Below are positions 1 through 7,886 of a stretch of DNA of 41,879 bases, one piece after another. Both the position numbers and the translations under genes were made by a program. Source of the DNA: Clostridia bacterium (GTDB lineage: Bacteria; Bacillota; Clostridia; Acetivibrionales; JAFADI01); NCBI GenBank assembly GCA_026417615.1, contig JAOACY010000060.1, forward strand, positions 1 through 41,879, in the 5' to 3' direction. The notes below the pieces were generated by a model, which made no database searches, had not been told where the DNA came from, and worked only from the letters and a program-made list of their open reading frames with translations. Within the stretch, counting starts at the first letter, position 1. Every line of letters begins with the position of its first letter.

Positions 1-806
1 ACAAGGGCGGTTTTGATTACGAACTCCTTGTTCATTTCTCTGAAGATCCTGTTTTTACGGGCGTTAATTTCTCGAATGGCTGCGTTTTCATCCACTATAT
101 CAAGGAAAATGTCTGCCATGCCCTTACGTTCGTTGTATTCAAAAACTATTGCTTTTTCCGCGAAATTGTCAAACTTTGGCCCAAGCTGCCTGTTCAGGGT
201 TTCCATGGCTCTTTTGAAGGAGTAGCCGTGATTATCACAATTATCTACAAACTGGACGAAGCAGTGCCTGATGCGCGGATTGAGATACTCTCTGGATTCA
301 AGGACCTTTTTGATTGCCACCATGACACCGTCTCTCGCAAGAGGGCATATAAGGTCTTCTGCTTCCATTATGTTTTCAATTTTTGAGGATTCGGACATTT
401 TAGAATGCATTATGAAATACGTGAAGCCTGCGACGACAAGCGAAAGGGCGACAAGGACGGACATTGCCAAATTTTTAAGGAAGAGGAAGCATGCAAGGAT
501 CAATACGGCAAATATGAAGGTCAGCATTGTATTAAAGCCGTCCAGGGTCAAAGGGAGATTGTAATCCCTTATTAGATTTTCCGCCAGCAGCTTGTATTTT
601 TGCATATAACCGCCCTTTGATTTCTCAAGCTTTTCTTTCTTTATTCTTTGGACTGTTTTTCTGGTATTGTGGGCTGCAATAGCGTCCAGAAGGTTATTGA
701 AAAATGTTCCCAGGTATCCGGGGATGTTTATTTTGAAGACAAACAGGAGAAAAATAATTACAGCCAGCAGAATAATTATGAATAACAAGCTATAGATTGT
801 CAACAT
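1..806 (-). CDS. TadB-like pilus assembly inner-membrane protein, type II secretion F domain (partial)
   Basis: Reading the minus strand from an ATG at 806 gives an open frame that runs off the left edge, so the C-terminus is missing (268 codons visible). An N-terminal hydrophobic helix (residues 4-25) is followed by a basic cytoplasmic stretch, then two adjacent membrane segments (about 92-135), then a soluble helical region. This is the topology of the first half of TadB/GspF-like platform proteins. The start overlaps the end of the upstream cpaF-like gene by 17 bp and has a strong GAGGAGGA Shine-Dalgarno, which implies translational coupling. In Tad/Flp systems TadB and TadC form the inner-membrane platform on which the CpaF ATPase acts. 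Family assignment comes from topology and operon position more than from a diagnostic motif. Confidence 0.7.
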   Translation of the reverse strand, partial: MLTIYSLLFIIILLAVIIFLLFVFKINIPGYLGTFFNNLLDAIAAHNTRKTVQRIKKEKLEKSKGGYMQKYKLLAENLIRDYNLPLTLDGFNTMLTFIFAVLILACFLFLKNLAMSVLVALSLVVAGFTYFIMHSKMSESSKIENIMEAEDLICPLARDGVMVAIKKVLESREYLNPRIRHCFVQFVDNCDNHGYSFKRAMETLNRQLGPKFDNFAEKAIVFEYNERKGMADIFLDIVDENAAIREINARKNRIFREMNKEFVIKTAL

Positions 807-2235
807 TATAATCCTCCTCCTCGTTTAAATCTACCGGGAGTGTAAGATATTCAAATCTGCTGCGCTTTATTCCAGACTTAAGCATCTTTTGCTCCAGCTC
901 CTTTGAGATGGTTCCAACCCTGCGGTGTTTTCCAATAATTCTTCTGACCTTGTGCGTAATGGGGTCCTCATCCACATCTATGCATTCAAACCTGTAGATT
1001 TGCTCAATTACAGGCTTTAAGCCATCGGCCCCTCTGACCTCGGATATGGAAGTAACCTTCCTGGTCCCGTCGGCCAGTCTTTCCTGAAAAACTATAAATT
1101 TCACGGCAGCGCATATATTTCTTAAAGCAAGCTCAGCAGGCTCGTTTGATGCGCTGAGGTATGCCGTGAGGAAGCGGAATATGGCCTCCTGGTCACCCTC
1201 CGCATGGAGAGTGGTAAAAAGGTAGTGGCCTGTCTGGGCTGCCCTCAGGGCTGTGGCGAACTCTCTTGGAGCCCGCAGCTCTCCGGGGCCTATCCAATGC
1301 GGCGACTGCCGCATTGAGTTTATGAGGAGGTTTTCCATAGTGGCTGTGCTGCTGTCCGGGCTGTCTTCTGACACAGACTCGTACTGCAGGACATCGTTTA
1401 TAACCCTGTCTGAGGGGTCGTCGTTTCTGTATCTTAAAAGGCGAAGCTCAGTAGGGTTTTCAATGGTTATAATGCGGCACAGGGGATCTATCTGCTTCAC
1501 CAGCATTTCATTCAATGTAGTCTTCCCGCTTCCCGTAGGACCTACCGTCATCCATGAAAGATCAGCGCGTGGGATTAAAGACAGCAGCTTGAACATGTTA
1601 ATTGAAAAGGATTCATTTTGAATCATTTTGTATGGAGAGAGGGTGCTTTTCTTAAATTTCCTTATAACGAAAGCCGGGTTCCCATAGGGTGATATTGAGG
1701 CGTGGGTTGCGTTTACTCTTGAACCGTCAATGGTGCGGGCATTAACCATGGGGTTCTTTGGAGTGAGCCTGACCTTTGAGGCTCTGATAAGCTTGGTTAT
1801 GATTTTTTCCATATGCTCACGGTCATTGAAGTATTTGTCCAGCAATTCAGTTCTGCCATGTCTTTCTATGAAGATTTGATCCGGTCCGTTTGCCCTGATT
1901 TCGTCAATTTCAGGATTCTCCATCGCCTCTGTTATGGGACCGTACTGGGTGATTTCCTCAACAAGGTCATCCCTTAGGGAGCTTAAGCTCTCATAACCCT
2001 CAACATCAGGCTTTTCTGTCTCCACATATTCAATTATATAGCGCTCCGTCATCTCTCTTTTTGCCTTTACATCCTCAACCTGCCTGTAGAAATTGGACGC
2101 CACCTTGTTAATATATGACTGGCACTGCTTTACAACCTCGTCGAAGGACATGGTTGTCAGCTTGCTCGTATCCAGGTCTTTAAACATATATTTTGATTTT
2201 TTCTGTTTTTCGCTTACGTCACCCCGTGTCAGCAT
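790..2235 (-). CDS. cpaF: CpaF/TadA-family secretion ATPase
   Basis: 481 residues, normal for CpaF/TadA hexameric traffic ATPases that power Flp pilus assembly or secretion. An N-terminal helical domain is followed by the ATPase core. A canonical Walker A (GPTGSGKT) lies near residues 232-239, an Asp-box-like TIENPTE follows, then a GELRAPREF Walker B region and a TTLHAEG histidine box. The phrase AAQTGH matches the conserved NTGH of the family. Start ATG 2235 has AAGAGGTG upstream. It lies 24 bp downstream of the second CpaE-like gene and overlaps the TadB-like gene, so it is mid-operon. Unlike the two CpaE-like proteins of this operon, its P-loop is intact, so it is probably the operon's motor. 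Confidence 0.9.
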   Translation of the reverse strand: MLTRGDVSEKQKKSKYMFKDLDTSKLTTMSFDEVVKQCQSYINKVASNFYRQVEDVKAKREMTERYIIEYVETEKPDVEGYESLSSLRDDLVEEITQYGPITEAMENPEIDEIRANGPDQIFIERHGRTELLDKYFNDREHMEKIITKLIRASKVRLTPKNPMVNARTIDGSRVNATHASISPYGNPAFVIRKFKKSTLSPYKMIQNESFSINMFKLLSLIPRADLSWMTVGPTGSGKTTLNEMLVKQIDPLCRIITIENPTELRLLRYRNDDPSDRVINDVLQYESVSEDSPDSSTATMENLLINSMRQSPHWIGPGELRAPREFATALRAAQTGHYLFTTLHAEGDQEAIFRFLTAYLSASNEPAELALRNICAAVKFIVFQERLADGTRKVTSISEVRGADGLKPVIEQIYRFECIDVDEDPITHKVRRIIGKHRRVGTISKELEQKMLKSGIKRSRFEYLTLPVDLNEEEDYNVDNL

Positions 2236-2259
2236 GGCGCTTCACCTCTTAAAACCATC

Positions 2260-3084
2260 TCAACCGATTATTATTTCAACTATCTTTTCCAATGCCTTTT
2301 TATAGCGCTTGTCAATCAGAACGCTGTCAGTTATGTAAACCCTGCCATCCAAAGAACAGTCTACTGCACTTGCGACATAGGGCAGCTCGGCAGTGCACCT
2401 CAAGCCCATGTCATTTATGATTTCCTTGTCATAGCTAAAGCCCATCTGGTTGTTTATTATCACATTTGCGAATTTTGACACCCCGATTCCTATGGAGCCC
2501 ATGAACTGAAACAGCCTGCTGGTGTTCTGAGGACAGTCAATGCGCTCGCTCCAAACAACAAACCCAAGGTTGCAGCTGCTTATTGAGGCGTAGCAAAACT
2601 CCAGGGGAGGGATGTTTGGTATGTCAATCAAAACAAAGTCAAACATTTCTTTCAAGGTGGAGATTATCCTTTGTACGTCGTCCTCCCTCACGTCGAAAAA
2701 ATCCTCCATGGGATCAAGGGGGCTGGTTGACATTATATAGAGGCTGTCAAACCGAGTTTTGATTATTGCTTCCCGAAAGTCAGACTTATCGCTTCTTACC
2801 GTGCGCAGAAGGCCTTTGCCCTTTGGGTTTGCCTCACAGTCAAGAAGCTTGTATATGCTGGGGTAAAATACTTTTGCGTCCAAAATGCATACGTTGTAAC
2901 CAAGACGGGACAGGTACACTCCAAGGTTGGCTACCAGGAGCGAAGTGTCGGTGGAGTCTCCTGCCGGGATAAAACCTGCCACATTCTCTATGATTTTACC
3001 CCTTTCCAGCTCCTGGTACGCCTTTTCCCTTGGAGAGATTCTTGCCAGCTGCTCCTTTAAGCCTAATTTTTTGGAGTTATCCAT
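2260..3084 (-). CDS. CpaE/ParA-MinD-like protein with degenerate P-loop
   Basis: 274 residues with a ParA/MinD-like fold signature: a beta strand and glycine loop near residue 37, then VANLGVYLSRLGYNVCILDA (strand plus Walker A' region, about 51-70) and FVLIDIPN as Walker B-like strand. CpaE proteins help localise Tad pili. The P-loop reads G37-x4-G42-D43-S44, so the lysine that contacts phosphate is an aspartate, and the second signature lysine of deviant Walker A proteins is also absent. ATP hydrolysis is therefore doubtful. There is no receiver domain, so it is shorter than typical CpaE. ATG 3084 has AAAGGAGAT at good spacing; the start overlaps the end of the CpaB-like gene by 22 bp. Confidence 0.7.
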   Translation of the reverse strand: MDNSKKLGLKEQLARISPREKAYQELERGKIIENVAGFIPAGDSTDTSLLVANLGVYLSRLGYNVCILDAKVFYPSIYKLLDCEANPKGKGLLRTVRSDKSDFREAIIKTRFDSLYIMSTSPLDPMEDFFDVREDDVQRIISTLKEMFDFVLIDIPNIPPLEFCYASISSCNLGFVVWSERIDCPQNTSRLFQFMGSIGIGVSKFANVIINNQMGFSYDKEIINDMGLRCTAELPYVASAVDCSLDGRVYITDSVLIDKRYKKALEKIVEIIIG

Positions 3085-3905
3085 GATTCGATCTCCTTTG
3101 CAACTGTAGGGAGCTGGTCCATTATATTGGTGTTTCCCTTTCTGCTTAGAATGGTTATGGTGAAGGATATATCCCTCTTGTTCTTGTATTTGGCATACTT
3201 ATCCACCTGGGCTGAGGTACCTTCAAGGACAAGGGACTTGGGCAGTATGTTTTCTAGGAAGTCTCTGCTTTTCATAACCTCCTGCTTCTTTGCTTCACTT
3301 AGCTTCAGCACTTCCTTGTACACTTCATAAATGGAATGGCCCTTTGAATTCAGCAGATCCTTGACGGTTATGCTTTCAAAGAGGGTTCCAACCTTACGGC
3401 CGGTCTTATCACCGGTATCTTTTTCCTCCTCGTCATATGCCACCCTTATCCTTACTATGTCGCCAGGGGTCAGGATATCTCCTGCACATTCCAGGTAGCT
3501 GTATGGGATGGTAAGCACTTCGCTGTCTTTATCCAGCTCGTACAGCCATTCATTTTTAAGGGGTTTTTCGTTTGAAACCTGGTCAAGGTGAAGAACTGTT
3601 TTATCTCTGAGATAGTATAGAGAATATTTATTTGTGACGTCATCTATGCTTGTGACCATGTCTTTGCTGTACTCCCTGCTAATAATGGGATAAACTTCGA
3701 CATCCTCTTTGGTAATTACCGTTTTTGCCGGTATGCCGTCGGAACGCTTGACCCTGACCACATTGACAGTATCGCTGGCTGCCTTGCTTGCGTTGTTCAA
3801 AACTATAAATGCACCGGTTATAACCAAAAGACTGATAAATATCGCAAATAGCTTTCTGGGAAGATGGCTGCCGGGCCTTATGTCTTTTATGCTGTTTACC
3901 TTCAC
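3063..3905 (-). CDS. CpaB-like Flp pilus assembly protein with SAF domain
   Basis: 280 residues. One N-terminal transmembrane helix (about residues 17-40, LFAIFISLLVITGAFIVL) is followed by an extracytoplasmic region. A SAF-type segment (SDGIPAKTVITKEDVEVYPI, about 55-74) matches the opening of the SAF domain in CpaB/RcpC proteins, which are periplasmic or extracellular partners of the Tad apparatus and may contact the cell wall. The start is GTG 3905, preceded by GGAGGATTTATT, and overlaps the stop of the upstream gene in a GTGA arrangement. It sits between the unrecognised gene and the second CpaE-like gene. Confidence rests on the TM-plus-SAF architecture together with operon context. Confidence 0.72.
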   Translation of the reverse strand: MKVNSIKDIRPGSHLPRKLFAIFISLLVITGAFIVLNNASKAASDTVNVVRVKRSDGIPAKTVITKEDVEVYPIISREYSKDMVTSIDDVTNKYSLYYLRDKTVLHLDQVSNEKPLKNEWLYELDKDSEVLTIPYSYLECAGDILTPGDIVRIRVAYDEEEKDTGDKTGRKVGTLFESITVKDLLNSKGHSIYEVYKEVLKLSEAKKQEVMKSRDFLENILPKSLVLEGTSAQVDKYAKYKNKRDISFTITILSRKGNTNIMDQLPTVAKEIESWITPKN

Positions 3906-4846
3906 AATAAATCCTCCTCCATATTCTTCAGATTTGACAGGAAGGGCTCAATGAAATGCTTCCTGTATAGCTTTCTTTTTATATCCTCGTTGCTTATTTC
4001 CTTATATATATCAAGGGCTTCAAGGCTTAGTGCACAATTGGGCAGATTCCTGACTATGCAACGCTTGGCGGGAAGGTTGAAGAATTTCAAGTCTGACGCA
4101 CTTCTTGCTAGGTATAGCTTTCTTAATCCTGATCCCGATAATAAATCCACATCGGAGCCTGTTTTGTCATAAACAACAAGCATTTCAAGCCCAAGCATGC
4201 ACACTGCTTCTATTAAGCCTGCATTAGGTTTTAATACGGCAAGCTTCAAAAAACCATTTTCCTTAAAATACTCATTGATTTGTCCTTCCTCAGTAGCAAA
4301 GCCCTCGGTATAACGCCTCATGCCTATTGTATTCTGCTCTCTCTCCAGAATAAGAAGGGCTGCTTTGAACCGGCCTGAAAGCGTATCAAAAAGATGCTTC
4401 AGGAAAGTATCAAAGTACTGGGGGTATGAGTATTCCTTAAAATAAATTGTTTCCATAGGACAAACTGTAAGCTTGTCAAGGCTGATGGGGGCATATTCCT
4501 CCACTGACTCATTATGTATTAAATGAGCAAATTCCTTAAGTGAAACCGTTTCTGCTACCGTATGCTCAAGTGCCAAGGGCTTTCCGCAGTCAAGCTGGAT
4601 ACTCTCGGGTTTAATGCTGTTTCCGGGTGGACACCCTTGGGCGGTGCAGAAACTTTTAAGTATTTGCGGGAGGGAGCAGAGCTTTTCCCTGTTTGATTTT
4701 ATTGATCTTGCAGCATCGGAGAACAGACCGTTTGATACCAATTCAACAATACGTTCAACTGCAGTCAAAACCTCAATAAATTCCGGTTCGCTTGAGCTGC
4801 TTTCCTGTTTGTCTGCAATTGTTTCATTGATCGAGCCGTTGTACAT
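3902..4846 (-). CDS. Unrecognised protein of the Tad-like operon
   Basis: 314 residues that I do not recognise. No signal peptide or membrane segment is visible, so it is predicted cytosolic. The first 30 residues are polar and Ser/Glu rich and look disordered. The C-terminal third contains a strand-like hydrophobic run (LGLEMLVVYD) and a segment about SASDLKFFNLPAKRCIVRNL that would suit an alpha/beta fold. It lies 12 bp after the first CpaE-like gene and overlaps the CpaB-like gene by 4 bp, so it is translated with the pilus genes. Start ATG 4846 has an AGAGG ribosome binding site nine bases upstream. A worn-out ParA-like or regulatory subunit is possible, but I see no P-loop. Function unassigned. 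Confidence 0.75.
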   Translation of the reverse strand: MYNGSINETIADKQESSSSEPEFIEVLTAVERIVELVSNGLFSDAARSIKSNREKLCSLPQILKSFCTAQGCPPGNSIKPESIQLDCGKPLALEHTVAETVSLKEFAHLIHNESVEEYAPISLDKLTVCPMETIYFKEYSYPQYFDTFLKHLFDTLSGRFKAALLILEREQNTIGMRRYTEGFATEEGQINEYFKENGFLKLAVLKPNAGLIEAVCMLGLEMLVVYDKTGSDVDLLSGSGLRKLYLARSASDLKFFNLPAKRCIVRNLPNCALSLEALDIYKEISNEDIKRKLYRKHFIEPFLSNLKNMEEDLL

Positions 4847-4858
4847 TTGACAAAACCT

Positions 4859-6178
4859 CTACGCCAGATTTTTAAGGACATCAGTATAGCATTTCCTGTA
4901 TTCGCTGTTATAGGAGCATAGCTTTTTACCCGTATCAACCTGCATATCATAATCAGCACAGAAGGGAATTGCTCCTGCGCAGGGAAAAAGGATATCCAGT
5001 CTTTCATCCAGGCTTCCAAGCAGCCTTGAAGCATACTGGGGATTTAAGGCTTTGCCCAAATGCGCGTTTTTACTGTTGTACTTTGTAAGGATTAGGCTTG
5101 TTTTTGCTTTAAAGATCGACAAATCCTCGTCATCAAAGGTATCATCTATACATTTGACTGAATTAACTATTGAGTATAAGCTGTTGTTCATGCAAAGACC
5201 TATGCGGTCGACATGAGCCAGGAGATCCGGATATTTCCTGAAAACAGGCAGCGGAATATCCGCCAGAACCAGGTTGAATCTTGCTTTAAGAGATGTCAGC
5301 AATGCTATCAGCCTTTTTGCTGTGAGATTTTCCAGAAGCTTGTCCTTCAGCCCGATGGAATAGGCGAGAGTTGAAACATAAAGCTGGTCATTTATCATGC
5401 AGGAATTATTACTGCATGCATCAGGCTTTACCGCGCACTTTACCAGAGAGTATTTCAAGTCTGTGTTAAGGCTTGATTCATCGCCGAACTTTCTGAAATA
5501 AAGGTTCATGCTTCTGTAAAGGAGATCTAGGTCGACTATGAAGGTGCTTAATCCCTCCATGCTTGCGGCTACAGCCAGATTTGCAAGGGTTCCTGAGACA
5601 CCTGAGCCTCTGTGCCCGGTAATTGCTATTGCTCTGCTTATACCCGGACGCAATGCGGGAATTGCCCTTACATTATCGGCGGCAAAATCAGGAGTGATTA
5701 GCTGGGTATCTTCAACAGAGCAAGCAGATTTTTGAGAACAACCGGCATCTTTCCTCGGAGTATCGGAAAGAGTGGAATACTCAAGGGAACCTCCCCCAAG
5801 ACATACCTCTTTGATAAATGCAACCGGAATTTTTGCTTTATCGGAGTAATGGAGCTGAAAGCGAGCGTTTTCACCCGCAACCCTTCTGAATGTTTCGGAA
5901 TAAGTGGTTTCCTTGGTTATAAATATAAATTTTGCTTGCGGCATGAGACTGTCAATAAGCTCAATGAAATTCTTGAGAAGTCTCACGAATTCATCCGTGC
6001 TGCAGCCGATACCCTGGTCGATTAGCAGCAGTATGTCAAATTCCGCATCGTTTTCAATGTAGAATCTGAATGCATCCGCTAATGAATTGTCATGCCGCGT
6101 AATGCTAATTTGACCATCTTTTTCAAGGATGTTCCTCAACGCCTCACCGTTTTTACCTGTTACAAGGCTAACCCTCAT
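4859..6178 (-). CDS. CpaE-like protein: receiver-like N-terminus plus ParA/MinD-like domain with degenerate P-loop
   Basis: 439 residues from ATG 6178. This start has GGGGG just upstream and the natural MRVSLVTGKN opening; an in-frame ATG at 6205 has no ribosome binding site. Residues 1-125 resemble the alpha/beta receiver-like domain of CpaE (FDILLLIDQGIG near 47-58). A linker leads to a ParA/MinD-like domain from about 182. Its P-loop is G188-HRGS-G193-V194-S195, so the essential lysine is valine, and the signature lysine is also missing. Downstream elements are kept: LANLAVAASMEG, FIVDLDLL and LVLADIPLP. It is the first gene of the minus-strand Tad-like operon. A positioning or scaffold role without ATP turnover is an inference. 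Confidence 0.72.
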   Translation of the reverse strand: MRVSLVTGKNGEALRNILEKDGQISITRHDNSLADAFRFYIENDAEFDILLLIDQGIGCSTDEFVRLLKNFIELIDSLMPQAKFIFITKETTYSETFRRVAGENARFQLHYSDKAKIPVAFIKEVCLGGGSLEYSTLSDTPRKDAGCSQKSACSVEDTQLITPDFAADNVRAIPALRPGISRAIAITGHRGSGVSGTLANLAVAASMEGLSTFIVDLDLLYRSMNLYFRKFGDESSLNTDLKYSLVKCAVKPDACSNNSCMINDQLYVSTLAYSIGLKDKLLENLTAKRLIALLTSLKARFNLVLADIPLPVFRKYPDLLAHVDRIGLCMNNSLYSIVNSVKCIDDTFDDEDLSIFKAKTSLILTKYNSKNAHLGKALNPQYASRLLGSLDERLDILFPCAGAIPFCADYDMQVDTGKKLCSYNSEYRKCYTDVLKNLA

Positions 6179-6243
6179 TTTTCCCCCGTTAAGATAATTT
6201 AACAACTTATTTTTAAGTTATTTACAAATTCTGTCAGAAATAT

Positions 6244-6270
6244 ATTATAATATTTCTACCAGAATTTCAA
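6244..6270 (-). promoter_or_regulatory. Possible sigma-A promoter for the Tad-like operon
   Basis: On the minus strand a TATAAT (6249-6244) follows a TTGAAA (6270-6265) with a 15-bp spacer, about 65 bp before the first gene. The hexamers are good but the spacing is two bases short, so this is tentative. Confidence 0.35.
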
Positions 6271-6303
6271 TAGTTATTTTACAAAAATAAACAAATTTGT
6301 ATC

Positions 6304-6333
6304 TTCACACCTGTAATTATTTCTTGATATAAT
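6304..6333 (+). promoter_or_regulatory. Sigma-A-like promoter for the Ser/Thr kinase gene
   Basis: TTCACA (6304-6309) and TATAAT (6328-6333) are separated by 18 bp and lie about 70 bp before the preferred start of the kinase. It is back to back with the possible promoter of the pilus operon. Confidence 0.55.
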
Positions 6334-6402
6334 GGATATGTGGTTCAAATAGGTCATATTATGGATGTTTTTATTTATTTCCTGACATGGAGAAGATTGA
6401 AG

Positions 6403-7443
6403 ATGAACGATATTTGCAGGAGCTTTTTAAAGAAATATGAGCCAATTTGGGGCGGATGGCATGTTGAGGAATTTATTGGAGAGGGCAGCTATGGAAAAGT
6501 ATTCAGGATATACAAGGAGGAATGGGGGCTGAAGCTTGAATCAGCGCTGAAAGTTATTTCCGTTCCCACAAGGGAACAGATGCGGGAGGCGCGTGCTTCT
6601 ATAGGAAGTGATGCAGATAAGCTTAAGCAGTATTTTGAAGAAATGGTAAGAGGAATGGCTAATGAAATAAGACTGCTGTATAAATTAAGAGGAAACAGCA
6701 ATATTGTAAGCTATGAAGACCACCTTGTGGAGGCAAAAAGTGATGAAACAGGCTGGGACATTCTTATCAGGATGGAATATTTGAATACATTGACAAGCTA
6801 TATTGATGACAGAAAAATGGATGAAAATGAAGTTGCCCAGCTTGGTGCAGATATTTGCTCAGCCCTTGAGATATGCAGACGTCATGGCATAGTACACAGG
6901 GATATAAAGGATGACAATATTTTTGTTACAGATGACGGAACCTTCAAGCTTGGAGACTTCAGCATTGCAAAGGAATTGTCAAACTGCGGCGGCGCCGCTT
7001 CCATGAGGGGAACACCTTTATATGTGGCTCCTGAGGTCTTCAAGGGCGGGGGATATGATGCAAGAGCGGATATATATTCCCTGGGTATAGTGCTTTACAA
7101 GCTCTTAAACCATGGAAGGCTTCCTTTCATGCCGCATTATCCCCTTGAGTTAGGGTATAAGGACAGTGAGACAGCTGTGGTCAGACGTTTGTCCGGTGAA
7201 GCGATCCCGGAGCCGGCAGAAGGAAGTGACAAGCTTAAGGAGATTGTTCTTAAGGCATGTGCCTTTAAGCCTTCTGAAAGGTACCAGGATGCTGCTCAAA
7301 TGAAAAGGGATTTAATGAATCTTTTGTCGGTGAGAACGGAAGACTGGTATCTTGACCTAGAGGACGGAAAGCTGTGCGTGGTAGGAGAGAAAAAAGAGGA
7401 TGAGGGTTCGGAAGCAGAAGGTGATATATGGTTTTATCTTTAA
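6403..7443 (+). CDS. Soluble Hanks-type serine/threonine protein kinase
   Basis: 346 residues from ATG 6403, which has GGAGAAGATTGAAG just upstream; the longer GTG start at 6340 adds 21 residues with no family similarity. All kinase subdomains are visible: glycine loop GEGSYGKV (26-33), ATP-anchoring lysine in ALKV (K50), a probable alpha-C glutamate (E88), catalytic loop HRDIKDDN with D167, magnesium loop DFS (185-187, in place of DFG), and APE in the activation segment. No transmembrane helix, PASTA or other sensor domain follows the kinase core, so this is a cytosolic enzyme rather than a PrkC-type receptor. It is divergent from the pilus operon, about 160 bp away, and may phosphorylate its products; that link is inferred from position only. 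Confidence 0.92.
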   Translation: MNDICRSFLKKYEPIWGGWHVEEFIGEGSYGKVFRIYKEEWGLKLESALKVISVPTREQMREARASIGSDADKLKQYFEEMVRGMANEIRLLYKLRGNSNIVSYEDHLVEAKSDETGWDILIRMEYLNTLTSYIDDRKMDENEVAQLGADICSALEICRRHGIVHRDIKDDNIFVTDDGTFKLGDFSIAKELSNCGGAASMRGTPLYVAPEVFKGGGYDARADIYSLGIVLYKLLNHGRLPFMPHYPLELGYKDSETAVVRRLSGEAIPEPAEGSDKLKEIVLKACAFKPSERYQDAAQMKRDLMNLLSVRTEDWYLDLEDGKLCVVGEKKEDEGSEAEGDIWFYL

Positions 7444-7536
7444 TAGTTTTTTTTGGTTGCCTTTAATTCTTTTGGACTGTATAATGTGAGAGAACACAAT
7501 GTATTTGGGACATGGAAGTTAATGGAGGTTTTAAAA

Positions 7537-7806
7537 ATGAAGGCGGTTATTACGGTTATAGGGAAAGACAGGGTAGGTATTATTGCATCTGTGAGCAGCA
7601 TTCTTGCAGAGAGCAATGTCAATATACTTGACATATCACAGACAATCATGCAGGATATGTTTACAATGATAATGCTGGTAGATATTTCAAAGGCTTGCGT
7701 GGGCTTTAATGACTTAAATGACAAGCTGGAGAAAAAAGGGCAGGAATTGGGGCTCTCCATCAGAATTCAGCATGAGGATATTTTTAACTCAATGCATAGG
7801 ATATAA
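7537..7806 (+). CDS. ACT domain protein, UPF0237 family
   Basis: 89 residues, a single ACT domain as in UPF0237. The sequence opens with the family-typical MKAVITVIGKDRVGIIA and continues with VNILDISQTIMQD. ACT domains bind small ligands, often amino acids. The start ATG 7537 is chosen over an upstream in-frame codon because AATGGAGG lies at the right distance and because residue 1 then coincides with the domain start. It is followed 80 bp later by the UPF0210 gene, a pairing seen in many Firmicutes, so a joint function is likely although unknown. A GGGGAC-type repeat element lies between the two genes. Confidence 0.88.
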   Translation: MKAVITVIGKDRVGIIASVSSILAESNVNILDISQTIMQDMFTMIMLVDISKACVGFNDLNDKLEKKGQELGLSIRIQHEDIFNSMHRI

Positions 7807-7807
7807 G

Positions 7808-7876
7808 GTAAGGGGACACACCTTTCTGAATAACTGGTGTTCTTTTGCGATAAGGAATGTACCCTCTTTGAATAGG
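7808..7876. repeat. GGGGAC hairpin element, copy 1 (degenerate)
   Basis: Begins GTAAGGGGACACACC and ends AAGGAATGTACCCTCTTTGAATAGG, matching copies at 12668, 32687 and 33993. The right arm carries base changes (GTACCC instead of GTCCCC), so the stem is weaker. It fills the gap between the ACT-domain and UPF0210 genes. Confidence 0.65.
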
Positions 7877-7886
7877 AGCGATAGTT

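Noticed and set aside
4765-5034. 89-codon minus-strand frame between two pilus-operon genes
   Set aside because: It overlaps both neighbours in another frame, and its composition is not protein-like. The neighbours are only 12 bp apart and have their own ribosome binding sites.
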